From NCBI GenBank assembly GCA_023213395.1, contig CM041465.1, positions 111,421,741 through 111,485,740 on the forward strand: a stretch of 64,000 nt of DNA, given 5' to 3'. Below the pieces are notes generated by a model. The model saw only the letters and a list, made by a program, of their open reading frames with translations. It was not told the DNA's origin and searched no databases. The position numbers and the translations under genes are program-made. Positions 9,240-21,589 of the stretch are shown piece by piece. How positions within the stretch are numbered: the first letter of the stretch is position 1; every line of letters begins with the position of its first letter. This stretch comes from Cycas panzhihuaensis (lineage: Eukaryota > Cycadophyta).

Positions 9240-11834
9240 TGTTTCCGGCTCCGGGAATGGATCTGGAATCACCGCTTCGAGTAAGTGCAGGTATGTTTCT
9301 CGCATTGTCATCTCTTTCTTTTGATGAGTATTTGCTTGCATGTCTGCTTGTATGTGGCTTTGTGGGCGACCGTGCCGTTGTCCACACTTATTTTTAGCCT
9401 ATGACTATAGCGAGGCACACTCTAGCAGTGTGGCACCACAGTGGCCATGTTACTTCACATCTGCCCTCCTCGCCTTAGGATCCACTAGGTTTGCGCCACC
9501 TCCGCCCGTGTGATGACTCATCATCATTTGGTTAACTTGCCACCCCATTTGAGTCCTATTTTTGCTCCCTTGGACCCGCTTGTTGGCTTGTGTACCCCCG
9601 GGTAGGTGTTCTAATCCCCTTTTTGCCCTTTCGGTCATACGCCTTTGACCTAGGCGGCTAGTGGGGCCCATTCTTGGCTCTAGGTGCATACCACCAGATT
9701 TTCTGATCTGCATTGGATTTTTCAGACTACCGGAATATCCGTGATGCCAAAATTGCCATGACACGACTATCTTAGGTTATTTTTAAAAATCCACTGTGGC
9801 AATTTCGCATTTATTGAGAAACTTCCATGTGGCTCGCGCCTTATTTCTCTTCCAGCCACGCCCTAATCGCTCGCTTTAGGGTTTTGATTGAGTACTTAAG
9901 CCCTTTTTGGCTCATTTTCAAGGGTTCTTTGGCTCACTTTTGGAATTGCTCTCAAGGAAACATCATCCTGCTCTGCTCTTATCTGTTATTCTGCTCTTTG
10001 GACGACGTCCCTCCTCCAGCGCCCAACTCTCCTTTGGTGTGGCTGAGACATTCTCCCAGCCCCTCAAACACCTTGGAGAGGGCCTCTTTGGAGTGTTTTC
10101 CAGTGGATCTTTGCTCAGGCAGTCCATAAGTGCTCCCAAGTGCAGGTGTTTCCTCTCACATCTCCTTAGCAGGGTCTCAAACCTGCTGTGCTTCAGATCT
10201 GGGTTGATTTCTCAGCCCCTCTTCGTTATTCTTTGGCTGAGGCAGACCCCTTGCCTCCCTTGCCCAGGTACTCTTGGTTCTACATTGTTTTTTGTGATAT
10301 TCATGCTCAGTCTAGCTTGCTCTTTGCTTGATCTTGTAAGTTAGTTTTCCTTCCTTTTGTGGGCTGTTATACCACTCTTTCTGTGCTTCTTGCCTACGTT
10401 TGCTGCTCAAGGCAATGACGTTGAGGGGTGGCATAGGTTTTGGAGAGGAGCTGGGTGGATTCCGTACCACCTTCCACGCTCCCTAAGCAGCTCTAAGCCC
10501 TCTAAAGCCTCCCTCTCGCCCCGTGCTGCCCTTGGCTTGCAAACAAGGGTTTGAAGGCTTCCTTTTGGTCACCCAAACCAGCGCTGTCACAAGTTGCGCT
10601 GATTTGAAACCTTTTCAGTTTGGGCATCACTCATAAGTCCCAACCGCTGGTTTTTGCTTCACCTTTTCTCCCCGGTCGCTCGGCTTGCTCCCCATAGCAT
10701 CCCAGCTCGCCGTGGGTTTTCTTAGACCTCTCCTTACCCTTTTTGCTGCCATTTTCCATCCCTTGCTCTTGACTTTATCCTCGCTGCCTCGTGGCTCTTG
10801 AGGGGAGGTTAGGGCACCATTTGTGGGAGGTAGGCCACTTTGAGGCTTACCGATCATTTGCTTTCACCTTGGTCATTCTTTCTTGGGTACTTTCTTTGTT
10901 GGATTGGCACTAACGCGTATGTGTTTAAGTTTACATTTACATTACTTGAGCATATATTATTAGAACTTTGTGTCGCATGTTAGTGTTCTTCCTCTGGGAA
11001 GGGAGAGACCGCCTTTGCTTGCAGGTATTCGGGGGAGCGTGGAGGATATCGCCCGTTAGCCTCGTTACCGGTAAGTACCTTTGTATTTGTTATATTTTCG
11101 TGTAATTTCACTTATTAGTTGGTGCTTCCTTTCTTTCTTGGCATCGCATTTGATTTTCTGGGGAAGGTAAGGAAGCCCCTCTTTTCTACACGTCGCAACA
11201 ACTTGCATCCAATGCGCCGCGTGGAACAGTTCAGTGCTCCTGGAGAAGGCTTATTCGTCACGCACGCCCTTGGTCTAGGTGCATGTTTCGCTCCACTTTG
11301 CTACCTCCTTTTTGCCTTTTATTTTTCCTGTAGTAATTAGCACATTGGAAGATAAAAGGGGAAAATTTGGTTTCATGTCTGGTTGCATTTCATTTGTTTT
11401 GTTATATATATTTTTACTTTTACCGTCTATAGGAAAGGTTGTAGGAACTCTCTTTCTCCACCTTTCTCCTCTTCTCCTCAACCACAGAAGTGCCTTGCCT
11501 CTCGCATCACTTGTATACCCGGTTAGGTTGTGTAGGCTTACTCTTGACTCTTTCCCTTTGGATTTCCTCTTCCCCCTTCTGGCCACCCAAGGGTGGGAGG
11601 GTCCTGCCTCTAGGTCAACCTAGGTTTTCCCTACGCATCTTCACCCCTTGCTCGAAGCAGTGAAGGGTCACCTGATAGTAGCCATACTCCATTGCAGATC
11701 CCGAACTCGCGCTCCGGTGCATGGGGCGCTCTGCATGATAGTTACTCACCTATTAGGTTCCATCTTCTATCATTTCACCACTCACTCTCCCCCACACCTA
11801 TCAGTTAGGTAGTTATCCCATAGCAGTGCGTCTA
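9240..11834 (+). repeat. 3' LTR of Tat-1
   Basis: Begins TGTTTCCGGCTCCGGGAATGG, matching the start of the Tat-2 LTRs (TGTTTCC/TGTTACC ... GGAATGGG, then CAAGTAAGTACAGGTAT). It shares further blocks with them, including GGGGAAGGTAAGG (11160) and the terminal GTAGTTA..CCCATAG. Length is about 2.6 kb versus 3.1 kb in Tat-2. The right edge is placed at the position equivalent to the Tat-2 end; a candidate target duplication GGTTC follows at 11835-11839. Confidence 0.75.
11160..11179 (+). promoter_or_regulatory. Conserved GGGG-AAGGTAAGGAA-CCCC motif in Tat-1 LTR
   Basis: GGGGAAGGTAAGGAAGCCCC occurs here and, with slight change, at 15727-15746 and 27675-27694 in the Tat-2 LTRs, within sequence that has otherwise drifted. 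It combines a possible splice donor (AGGTAAG) with a short GGGG/CCCC stem. Role unknown; a leader splice donor is one possibility. Confidence 0.4.
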
Positions 11835-11839
11835 GGTTC

Positions 11840-12290
11840 ATACAATAAACCATATTTACTGGTTGTCTTTAGGTACCTCAACACTTGTATTACAATTTTC
11901 CAGTGATTCTGCTTAAGATTTGTCATGAATTTTGTAAGAATGCTAATAGAGTATGTAATATCTAGCCTTGTTTTTGTAGTATAGATGAGACTACCTACAA
12001 GTTTCCTATAGAGTGTTGCGTTTGCCTCCCTAGTGTCACCATCAGCTAAGAGTTTAACATTAGGTTCCATAGGTGTATCCATTGGTTGAGTACCTTCTAA
12101 CTGAAACTTTGTGAGAAGATTGTTGATATATTTTACTTGGGAGATAAAGATTTTTCCATTCTTTTGAGTTACTTCAATTCCCAAGTAATATTTCATTAAC
12201 CTGAGGTTAGATAATTTAAAAGTTTTAGTAAGTTCTTTCTTTAGATGGTTGATTACTTGTTCACTATTCCCTGTTATTAGCATATCATCT
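11840..12290 (-). pseudogene. Copia-B RT C-terminus and start of RNase H
   Basis: An open stretch of about 155 codons. FVDDMLITGN at the start is the copia RT catalytic block with both aspartates; LMKYYLGIEV and ISQVKYINNLL follow; LYRKLVGSLIY and RYLKTTSKYGLLYE are standard blocks before RNase H. The copia match ends at GLLYEP near 11838, where the Tat-1 LTR begins. Confidence 0.88.
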
Positions 12291-13000
12291 ACAAAGATTA
12301 AGTGGTAAATGACTTTACCATTTTGGCACTTGATGAATAATGTTACATCAATATCTTAATAGTCATAAACCTCATATATAGGTTGCCTCATTCTCTCATA
12401 CAACTTGGTAAACCAAGCACAAGAGGCTTGTTTTAGGTCCCCATTGAGAGATGTGGTCTTAACATTGAGAGATATGGTCTTAACATCGAGTTGGTGGATT
12501 TTCCAACCCTATTGAGTAGCTAAAGCTATAAGAGTTCTGATTGTAGGCCACTTGGTTGTAGAAGAAAAGATTTTAGTGTAGTTGATGCCTTCCCTTTGTG
12601 TGAATCCTTTTGCTACCAACCTCGCCTTATGTTTTCCTAGGGTGCCATTTGATCTGTACTTATTTTTAAACATGCATTTATTTTGAACTACCTTTCTTCC
12701 AAGTGCTAGATCAACAAGCTCCCATGCATTATTCTTGATAAGAGATTAGCGCTATTCGTTCATGGCATTTCTCTAAGCTCCATGCTTTACAACTTCTTGG
12801 TATGTTAGGGGCTCTTCATTAAGAGCAAGGTGTAGTTATGTTAGTTCAAGCTCAATGAAAAGTGATTCATGCATGCTTGCACTATGGGTACTTCTAGTAA
12901 CAATTTTTTCTACCTCATCTGGTTACATGTCCTTGTGTAGTTGGTAGGCTTCACGAAAACCTCAAGTTGGGAATGAGGTTTTCATTTCGATAGCCTCTTA
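12291..13000 (-). pseudogene. Copia-B RT N-terminal half
   Basis: Decayed copia RT with frame changes. FKNKYRSNGTLGKHKARLVA, KGFTQREGINY and PTIRTLIALA can be read on the - strand around 12540-12680, then SLNGDLKQASCAWFTKLYE near 12400-12440. No intact frame remains. Confidence 0.75.
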
Positions 13001-13728
13001 GTTTTCATTTTGATCCTAAAAAGGATCATATAAATTATTTGGAATGGAGGAAGTTGATGATGCTGGAGAAGATGGGCCAGCCACTGATGTTGGAAAAGAA
13101 GGTCCTTCTACTATTGCTTTACATTTGTCAACTTGGCTATTTGCAAATGATGGTGTTGGATGTGTACACATTGACTGGGAGTCACAACTTGTATCCTCTG
13201 AGGCTCTATTATCAGATTACAAGATTTTGAGCAACCATTGAGCATCTCCCCCCCTAAATTTTAGAATCTATACATCAAATTCAGTAGAATTATTAAATCA
13301 GTATAAAGGTATCTTAGAGTCAAGTCTGAGTAAGTGATCTTTAGTCTCTACAAAGATAACATCTCTAATGATGATAATTTTATGTTGTGAAGGTATAAAA
13401 AACTTATACCCCTTTTTGTCCATAGGGTATCTGACAAAGATGCCTTTGAGGGATCTATCTTGGAGCTTGTTTCTATGTTTCTCCAGAATGTGAGCATAAC
13501 AAGTAGATCTAAAAATTTTGAAGTGGAAGATAGAGGGGATTTGTCTATACCATATTTTATATGGAGAGGGGCCGAGCTTGGAAGGGCTAATAATATTGAT
13601 GCAATACACAACAGTCCAAATAACCTCAACCTAAAGATAGATAGGGATGTTCTTATATACCATCATAGCACGAGCCATGTTCATGATGGTCCTATTTATG
13701 CACTTGGTAACTCTATTTTATTAGGATG
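13001..13728 (-). pseudogene. Copia-B integrase C-terminal part (left of Tat-2)
   Basis: Begins next to the Tat-2 target duplication. NRTIMNMARAMMVYKN and then KLGPSPYKIWYRQIPS, STCYAHILEKHRNKLQDRS and KGIFVRYPMDKKGY, followed by FIPSQHKIIIIRDVIF, are the copia integrase C-terminal blocks, spread over 13298-13710 in two frames. The segment 13001-13297 is a linker toward RT with no clear domain. Confidence 0.85.
13724..13728 (+). repeat. Target-site duplication (left) of Tat-2, GGATG
   Basis: GGATG directly precedes the 5' LTR and recurs directly after the 3' LTR at 28769-28773. Five bases is the usual gypsy duplication, and the copia-B integrase reading continues across it. Confidence 0.93.
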
Positions 13729-16700
13729 TGTTACCTGGCTATTGGGAATGGGTTCTTGGCAAGTTGACTCAAGTAAGTACATGTATGTTTCTAGCCTTTA
13801 CCTTTGTTACTTCTATAGAAAGTTAAATAGAAACATCATTTTATTGCATGGATAACTGAAACATTTGAGTGATCAGATTGCATTCGTCACTTGATCATAT
13901 TGCTTAATACTCTTTCAGCCTATGATGATCTACGGGACATGCATTCCCATGGCACTCCATAACTTTCTTATGAACCTCTATATTGTCTTAAGCATCACTT
14001 AGCCCATATGATCCATTCACACCCTCTTTGCCATATTATAGCCCTTAGCGCCTCGCTAAGTGTGATTGGTACATCTCTATTCCAGTTACCAGTTTCTTGG
14101 GAACCCTATCACTCTAGTATGCCATCTAGTTTAGGTCATCCTCTTCATATGACTATCCTAAGCCACCTGGACAGAGGGCCACCCCCTCCTAGGCCTGGGG
14201 TACCCTCTTTTGGGGCTCCCAGGCATGCCCTTTTTGCCCTATTTTTGTCTCTGTCACCGCACTGTAGCAAATGTCATGCTACCATGGTAAACTTCATGGT
14301 ACCACGAAGTTTATCATGGGGTGACTGTCACTTAACATTTTTTTTAAAATCTGTTGTGGTAATTTTTACTTTTTTCATGAAATTTCCACGTGGCTTCGAC
14401 ACCCCTCGAATCTTACCCTAACCCTAATCATCCATTCGACCTAGAGTTAAGTATAAAACCCAAAAGAACTTCATTTTCTATCTCTTCTTCCATCTACTCT
14501 CATCTCTTCTCCTTCTCTCACAGGCAATTTTCTATAAGAACGCCCTACAAAAATAGAATTTCCTATGCTTCAGCCTTAGATCTTCCCTCTTCAACTTAGA
14601 TCTATAGTAGTAGGCTTGCCAACAAGCTTCTGCAAGCAAGGATTCACTCTAATTTTTGCTTCCACACCCTTTCAACAAGTTTATTTCTAGGTTACATCAT
14701 TCTCCCTAGGATCCACTTATAAGCACCTTAGATCTGTTATTGCCTTCCATCTTCAAGGGCAGACCTACCTCCAACACAGTCCATTAGGCATTATCTCATG
14801 TTTGCTCCATTTGTTTCCTTTAAACTTTCTTATAAGAGGTTAGATCATTAGGATATCTTTCTTTTTTTCCATTTTCCAGTGCATACAGGAGGCATTCCCA
14901 CCGTTCCTTTCCTTCTACCTATATCATCTTCCTACCCTCTCTTGGTTTCTCCAAGGAGGCTATGGGGAGAGGATCCCAAAGAGTGAGACAAAGGAACTAA
15001 GATGGGTTCCATACCTAACTAGGCCTACTCCTCGAGGGTAACCCCCTTCTCCTCTTATCTCTCTTCCACTCATGCCTTTCTTAAGCTAGCAGGGAGTCTT
15101 CGGGAATAGGCCAGCGCTGGATATCAATGTGTGCAGCCCCTTGCTACTCTTTTTATATGCTTGAGTGCCTCTCTTGGGTAGATTTTCTAACCCCAAATAC
15201 TGTCTCTTATCCACCCTAGTTCTTGGATTAGCTAACGTTACAATTTGCTGCACATAACAACACTTGCAACATAAATGATACTTGTAAACTTCATGTTGTT
15301 TGTCTCTCTTATTATTTACTGCTATTAGGCTATCCCAACCTACTATTTCCTATGCTTATAGGTAGCGTGGAGGTGCATTTGTTGGAGGGTTAGCCATTCT
15401 AAGGCTAACTATATGCATCCCTTGTCTTGTGTTGTTGGCTTTGAGGAGATTTGGAGTTATTCTTTGGTTGGAAGTTTGCTTGACTTAAAGTACTTTAACT
15501 TACAATATTCTTAGCATTTTATAGATATATGTATACATATATTTGCTTGGAACTCTAGCAGCCCCCTTAGAAAAGGGTATGAAACCTTTATGATTGTAGG
15601 TTTATTACGTCATTCACAGAGAAGGACAAACCACAATAATCTGGGTACACTTCTTTACTTTCCTTTTCCTTGGTCATTTCAGCTTTTGTATAGTTCCTTT
15701 TACTTTGTCTTTCTCCCTTTTCCTTTGGGGAAGGTAAGGAAACCCCTATGCTGCCCATGTGTTGGGAGAGAGAAAAGAAGAAGCAGGTGTGGCACAAGAT
15801 GGAAACTTCATTTCAGCTGCATCAATTCTCTAGGTACGCTGCCTCCCTCTTGTAGACCTTTTCTCTACTTCACTTTTAAGTTTGTATGTTTGCATGAAAA
15901 CAATATAAAGGGAAAAGATAAAAGGGAACCAACTTATACTATTCATTTGCACATTATCTTACACTTTAGGAAAGAGCATTCAATAGGAGATATCCCCTTT
16001 CCTCTTTCCGTTTAATTACGTACAAACCCCCAGGGTTTGCATCATTACTGTGCATTTGGTGTGCTAGATTTGTTTGTCTCTTTTTCTTCCCTGTTTCCCT
16101 TGTTTGAAGTGAAAAAGAGAGCGAGGATTTATATTAAAGAGAAAATGAGAGAAAGTATATTTGTTGTCTTTTATATATATATGCTTCGTTATTTGTTGTT
16201 TGTATACATAACTGATTAGTCACCATTTTAGTATTGTACATAAGAGGTAGACTCCCTTACACATAGGGTGGTGGGAACTTCTTTTGCCACCATTCTTTGT
16301 TTCTCTAACTTTCCCTTTAGGTGGGTTAGTTCAAGGAGGACTCATCCCCTAAGACCTCCTCTTTTAACCCTATCATACTTACACCAACTTAATAACCTTA
16401 TTACTCTCTCCTTTGGGTTGGTCTTGTGTGAGAGGTGGTTACCCAACACCACTCTTACGAGCACATACCTCTCGCCACTTACCTACATACATCCTATCTA
16501 CATCCCTTTGTCTTCCATGAGGATCTACTTCCTCATTGGGTCTTACCTTCCTCTTCCAGCCATCCAAGGACTGGAAGACCTATATTTTGAGGTTACTTAA
16601 GAAACTGAAGATATTCCTCACTTGCGGTACCCTCCAAAATTAAAGACTAAGTTACCTAAAGGAAGTTGTATGCTATTCATGGGTCCCGAACCTGCATTCT

Positions 16701-16825
16701 AATGCATGGATGCCTTGTGTGGGTGCTTCCTTTTACTTGTTAGATTGACCCCTTCACTCTAGATCCTTTCATTGACAGTCCTAATCCTAACCAAGAGTAG
16801 TTACCATCCCATAGATGCAATTCCA
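13729..16825 (+). repeat. 5' LTR of Tat-2
   Basis: 3097 bp, TGTTACCTGGC...ATTCCA. A CCACGTGG G-box lies at 14386-14393 and TATAAAA at 14452-14458, placing transcription start near 14485; the 3' LTR has TATAAA at 26347. The first ~150 bases differ from the 3' LTR at roughly one site in six, so the insertion is old. No coding region is supported within it; the many short ORFs are not shared with the 3' LTR. Confidence 0.92.
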
Positions 16826-16826
16826 C

Positions 16827-16846
16827 TGGTGACCATACCAGGGACC
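16827..16846 (+). promoter_or_regulatory. Candidate primer binding site of Tat-2
   Basis: TGGTGACCATACCAGGGACC starts one base after the 5' LTR and opens with TGG, the complement of a tRNA CCA end. The matching tRNA could not be named with confidence. The site also contains an inverted pair TGGT...ACCA. Confidence 0.6.
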
Positions 16847-16999
16847 CGCTAGTAAGGGAATTAGTCTTTCTCCCTTTCCTGTTGGTGTTACTACCTCTTG
16901 GTAGTTTTCCCTTTTAGTCTTGTTGGGCAGCCCTAACACGTGCACTACCTTGTTTTTTGTTTCTTCAAGCGCATAGGTAGGACTTGCATGCGATGATTC

Positions 17000-19560
17000 T
17001 CACACTACTTATAAGGCCTACCTTCATTATTGGAAGAGCCCTCATATCATTCCCTTCCCACATTAGATCCTGATCCAATCATATGGAGGGATCTCTTTCA
17101 GATTAGATATACCATGCTTATGTGTTTGATTCCCTTGACCCACCTACTTCCTTCCAAGGGCCTTCCCAAGGAAGTGAAGATCCTATTTATTATTTGGGTA
17201 ACCAACCACACCCTCAATCTTACCATTCCTCTACTCAAGGAGTAGAGCCTTCATCTCCTTTAGAGTTTCACCACCACTGTGGTGATTCCCATGAGGATAG
17301 TCCTACGGTGTCCACTTCGTACGAGGCTCCTTCTACCTCTTATGATTAGGAAGATACCCTTCCCACCGATGTAGTAGAAGCCTTAAGCTAATATTTCCAA
17401 GCTGCCTGTCTCCAACCACACCCCAAGTGGTTTGAGAATATCTCGCAAAGCGTTGTACTCCCTTCTTCTATATCTCCTTCACCTCGCTCATCTTATTCAA
17501 ATCCCTTACCCCTGATGAGCATGACTCTTATCTCTTCCTCTTCTCCCCATTATATGTATTCCTTAGGGACCACTCAGGGTATGTCTTCTTCTCAACTTGG
17601 GTTGAACATACCCCCATCTAGTCAAATGACTAGTCCTCCTCCTACCATCGTTTACCCACCACCTACTAGACTTAGGGGACCCACATGTCTGCTTACTTCT
17701 AGTCATGTGGGGTCCATCTCCACATACTCCCAATACCAACTTAGGGACCCTTCTCTCTACGTACCTCCTGGTTACCCTACTCAACCATGGGGGCACGGTA
17801 AACGGAACTCCCTACCTGCTTATGGGATGGATGCTTTGCATCCTTATAGGGTCACGTCAGCCACGGGTGGCCCCTATGGGCAGAATCTAGTCCCTCACCC
17901 CTCCTTCCTGCCATCCTGTATAGCACCTCACATCGCACCTTTGCAAGGAGGGCCAAGTCTTTCCTAAGGTGTTTTCCCTTAAGATCCTTTTCAACAAGGA
18001 TTGTTCCCTCTAAGAGGGATGGGTCCATCACACCCATCTGCTCTTATACAGGTTTCTTCGAATATGGAATTCATGCCTTCTTATCAAGCAATGGGTAGAC
18101 AACATCCCCTTTCAAACCAAACCCTCCAAGGAAGATTTGGGCAAATCTACCCACCGTCATTTCTAACTTTCATTGACCCAATGGTCTAGTCAAAGGCATA
18201 TCCCTTTATGGACTATCAGTCAACCCCCTTATCTGTTGAGGCATTAAGAACTAACTTACTACCTCACCCTCCTGAAGTCCCTGAATTTAATGGGACTTTA
18301 TTGTAGGACCCAGCGGAGCATGTTCATAGTTTCGCTATGGAATGCATTGACTACTAGGCTTATGACCACATTCCCATAAAACTATTTCTGTGATCCCTTC
18401 AAGTTGATGCCCTTAAGTGGTTTTATTACCTACCCACACACTCTATTTTTTCATTCTAGTAGCTCGTGGATAAGTTTGTCAACTACATTGATGTAGCTCA
18501 TCCATTTAAGAGTGGGATGAAGTCCCTTTGTCACTTAAACAAGGTCACAATGAAATGAATCATGACTTTGTGAGACGTTTCCATGGCCTTCTTCATTTCA
18601 CCAAGGTGACTTTGCCTAAGGAGTTGAAGAGGGTCCTCTTTGTCAATGCCCTTTATCCAGAAGTCCACATAGAAGTCCTCAAGATGGGGGCAACTATGTG
18701 CGACTCTGCCATAATGAAGTGCTTGGCACTTGAGGCCATTGAGATCCAAGCTAGACTCAAGAAGCCTTTGAAGTACTCATAGCGATGTGAGGTGCCACCA
18801 CCACCACGAGAAACTAAAACTCAGCAACCCACTAGGTCTTCTTCTGATTCGACCGAGAAGAACCTAGATCCTCTCACTTCAGTTATATGTTCATTTAAAC
18901 ATACTATGAAGGAGCTCAAGCTCCAAGCTCCTTAATCCCCGACATCTAACAAGTCAGTCCACTAGGCTTCCCAAGATGCTCCTTCTAAGGGTGGCAACAC
19001 CTAGTCCTCTCAAGTGAGGAAACCTGATTCCTCCCTTGAGAAGAAGTGGTGCTCCATCCATGGGGAGTGCTTCTATGATGATTCGCGGTATCAGGCCCAA
19101 CATCCTAGGGATGCCCTGCCATGTGACCCTTCCCCAAAATGGGCATCTAGGCCCAACCTAGACCAGCTCATTCATAGAGATCCCTTCCCTAAACATGGGG
19201 AATGTGATCGCAACCCTCAGTAGAATAACAACCAAAACCAAGGAAGATCCCCAAACCCTCACCTTTCATAGGCTAAAGGGAAGGGTATGAGGAATTCTTC
19301 CTCTTCCTTGGGTTCCCCTGAATGATGTACCCCCTCACCTTCACGATCTTGGAATAAGGGAAAGAAGGTCATTCAGATGCTTAAGACTACCCCATTATAT
19401 GCTCTAGCCCAGTCTTAAGCAGTCAAAGAGGCAAATGGTGCCTCTTCTTCCACACCTCACCTTGATCCTCTTTTGGAGGTCCCTCCTTCAGAAATTCCTA
19501 CACTTCCCAAGACTGTTCCCGTACACCCTAGCCATTATGATTTTTGAAGGGCGCTTCCCC
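17000..19560 (+). pseudogene. Tat-2 gag
   Basis: Structural protein of the virus-like particle. A long Ser/Pro/Thr/Tyr-rich N-terminal half (about 17120-18180) has no recognised domain. The capsid region follows at 18270-18780: PEVPEFNGTLL, DPAEHVHSFAMECIDY, LFVNALYPEVHIEVLK, typical of plant gypsy gag. A Cys/His segment (KKWCSIHGECFYDDSR) lies at 19044. Many stops and frame changes break it, most being Gln, Arg or Trp codons turned into stops. The start codon cannot be fixed; the first usable reading begins near 17030 without ATG. Confidence 0.78.
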
Positions 19561-19568
19561 AACCTACT

Positions 19569-20146
19569 ATGAAGGGGAATCCCTTCTTTATCGTTGATGA
19601 GCTTCACACCGTCGCTGTAGGGATATCCTTAATGGATGTCTTGAGAAGCTGTATTGAGCAATGTGCTCTGCTTCTTAAAGCTTTCAGCCAACAAGATGCC
19701 TCCATCCTTATGATAGGTGCCACCTCCCATGGACCACCTATCATCTTATTTGATCCCTAAGATCTCCCATCTCCTAATGAATAGGAGAAGCTTTTGCATT
19801 ATCCATTCGTCATTACCATTGACACTCCTGATTTTATCATAAAGAGGACCATTGTAGATAATGGCTCCTCGGTTAATGTTATGCCTACGTGTATGCTCAA
19901 GGAGCTAGTCATAATAGCTCTTAAGTCTATCCCTTGGAAATTCCAAGGGTATGACGGGACTGAGAATTCCCCCTTAGGGACAATCTCCCTTTCCCTCACC
20001 TTACGAGGGAAGACCATTTCTATCAAAGTTGTTGTATTTAATATCGATGTGGAGTATAACCTCTTATTGGGCCAACCATGGCTTGACCAAATGGGAGTTA
20101 TCTGCTCCTCACATTGGGGGCAACTTAAATTTATCCATGAAGGATA
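19569..20146 (+). pseudogene. Tat-2 aspartic protease domain
   Basis: Same protein as in Tat-1: SLMDVLRSCIEQCALLLKAF, active-site block VDNGSSVNVMP, then GYDGTENSPLG and LLLGQPWLDQMGVI. Stops at about 19758 and 19782 interrupt the front part. The terminal WGQLKFIHEG is followed by TAA at 20144-20146, at the same codon where Tat-1 has TGA. The frame from 19794 to there is open. Confidence 0.85.
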
Positions 20147-20843
20147 AGTCAAAGTTATCCCCCATGTGCCTATGCCATCTGGCACCTCTTATCCATCCTG
20201 CTAGGCTATCTTCAATGATGAAGATAGCGGTCTTGAGGAGGCTACCCTTTCCATGGGGCCTTTGTTTTAGGAGATTAAAATTTATCAGTCAGAACCTATG
20301 CCTTGTCATAAGCCAAACCTAGTCAGATTTGCCTCTATTGGTGTAGGTAATTATGGTTACTTAGCCATCATAGGTGATTCTGAGTCAGATAGTGAGGGTT
20401 ATGAGCCCCCTCCTCGGTGTGTCACCCTAGTTTTATGCACACCTAGGGATATATCCCGATCAGATATTCCTGCTCCTCTTCATCCTACATTAGCTCCCGA
20501 TTCGTTGGTTCCAAACCAGCCACTTCTTTCATCTTATCACCCTCCTCGAGAGGTTTCATATAAGCATCTGCATCAATGAGCCACTCACGGAGGTACTTCT
20601 TCTTCACGCTCTAGATCCTTAACCAGGACTAGGGCCACTCCTACTCAGATGCAACCCTATTATGTGACCTATCGCATGTTAGGTTTGTTGCACTCATCTA
20701 GTTCTGACCAAAACCATTTTGCTTATAGGCCTAGACACACAGGGCCTACCCTTCGTCACCTATCTCCAATTCTACATGTGGCTACTCCTACCTCTGTGTG
20801 GACTAGGCACACTTCTCTCTCTCTTCCTTACACTCCAAAATGA
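20147..20843 (+). pseudogene. Tat-2 tail after protease, no RT
   Basis: RFASIGVGNYGYLA and an acidic run match the Tat-1 linker; the rest (Ser/Thr/Pro/His-rich, to a TGA at 20841-20843) does not. Where Tat-1 continues with 3 kb of RT, RNase H and integrase, Tat-2 goes straight to the hairpin. It is either a deletion scar or a different, stable non-autonomous design. Confidence 0.65.
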
Positions 20844-20852
20844 GTCTAAACT

Positions 20853-20912
20853 ACCACCCTAAGTATATCCTCATCCCCCCTAGTCACAGGTGTAATGGTG
20901 GCTTAGGGTGGT
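20853..20912 (+). other. Hairpin in Tat-2 matching the one after Tat-1 integrase
   Basis: ACCACCCTAAG (20853-20863) and CTTAGGGTGGT (20902-20912) pair perfectly over 11 bases. Compared with Tat-1 (CCATCTTA with TAAGATGG), two T-A pairs have become C-G pairs, with both partners changed. Confidence 0.68.
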
Positions 20913-21580
20913 CTTCTTGCTTCTTTTAGATTCCTCCTATAGAACCCCTTATGCCCCTTTGTCTGGGGGCCCCGTCTTCCTAATTGGGTGTCTTGTCTCT
21001 ACCGCTTCTGAGCCTAGAAATATTCCCCAACTAGGATAGCATGCTAGAGTGTTATCACTCCCTTCCCACTAGTGCTTCCTTTGCATATCCCATTATGCTC
21101 CTATGTGGATATGTATACCACCCTATCTCCTATCCTCACATAAATATATCACCGCTGCTCCTGGTAATCGTGTGTACATCTGCTAGGAATATGGCCCTGC
21201 ATGAAAGGAAGCACGTACAACTCAAACAAACCTCAAACTTAAACCATATAATAATCAACTTAAAACATCACGATCCCTAGCTCCTCGTACATCCATATAC
21301 CCTCATACATATATGCATATACATACATATAAAAGCAAACATAATATCATCCATCATCATGTGTCATCACACACATTGGCATATATCAAATAGGGTGCCA
21401 ATGGCCCCATCTATATACATAAAATCATCATGTGTCATATCATACAAATGGTATGGTACATCATCTACGGGAAGCTGAAATCCTTGCAGGGAGGAGTACA
21501 ATCATGTGGTAATGTATGGTGACTCCTTGGAGGTCCATTACTTTCCCAAAATAAAACTAGTATGTCTTACTCTCTCATGC
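20913..21580. other. Spacer between Tat-2 hairpin and antisense gene
   Basis: No gene seen. CATATA-rich DNA at 21280-21440, comparable with 5000-5210 of Tat-1. Confidence 0.45.
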
Positions 21581-21589
21581 TATTCTACT

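Larger units (their letters stand above)
1..11834 (+). mobile_element. Tat-1: Ty3/gypsy Tat-type LTR retrotransposon, 5' end outside the window
   Basis: Gypsy order of domains is seen: gag tail, protease, RT, RNase H, integrase, followed by about 4.6 kb of extra internal sequence and a 3' LTR at 9240-11834. The first base matches a point late in gag of Tat-2 (around 19050), so about 2.2 kb of internal sequence and a 5' LTR should lie to the left. The element is conspicuously richer in C, G and CpG than the rest of the window, which fits a younger or less deaminated copy. Pol is broken by several stops. It lies inside the RNase H region of copia-B, which resumes at about 11835. The exact right edge is uncertain by a few bases because the usual terminal CA has probably become TA. 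Confidence 0.88.

Noticed and set aside
9450-9764. 104-codon - strand ORF in the Tat-1 LTR, and similar long LTR ORFs (14008-14421, 15590-16015, 25786-26202)
   Set aside because: Not kept open at matching places in the other LTRs and no domain motif; chance ORFs in GC-richer DNA.
14412-14428. Telomere-like CCCTAACCCTAA in the Tat-2 5' LTR
   Set aside because: Only two units, and absent or altered at the same place in the 3' LTR and in Tat-1.
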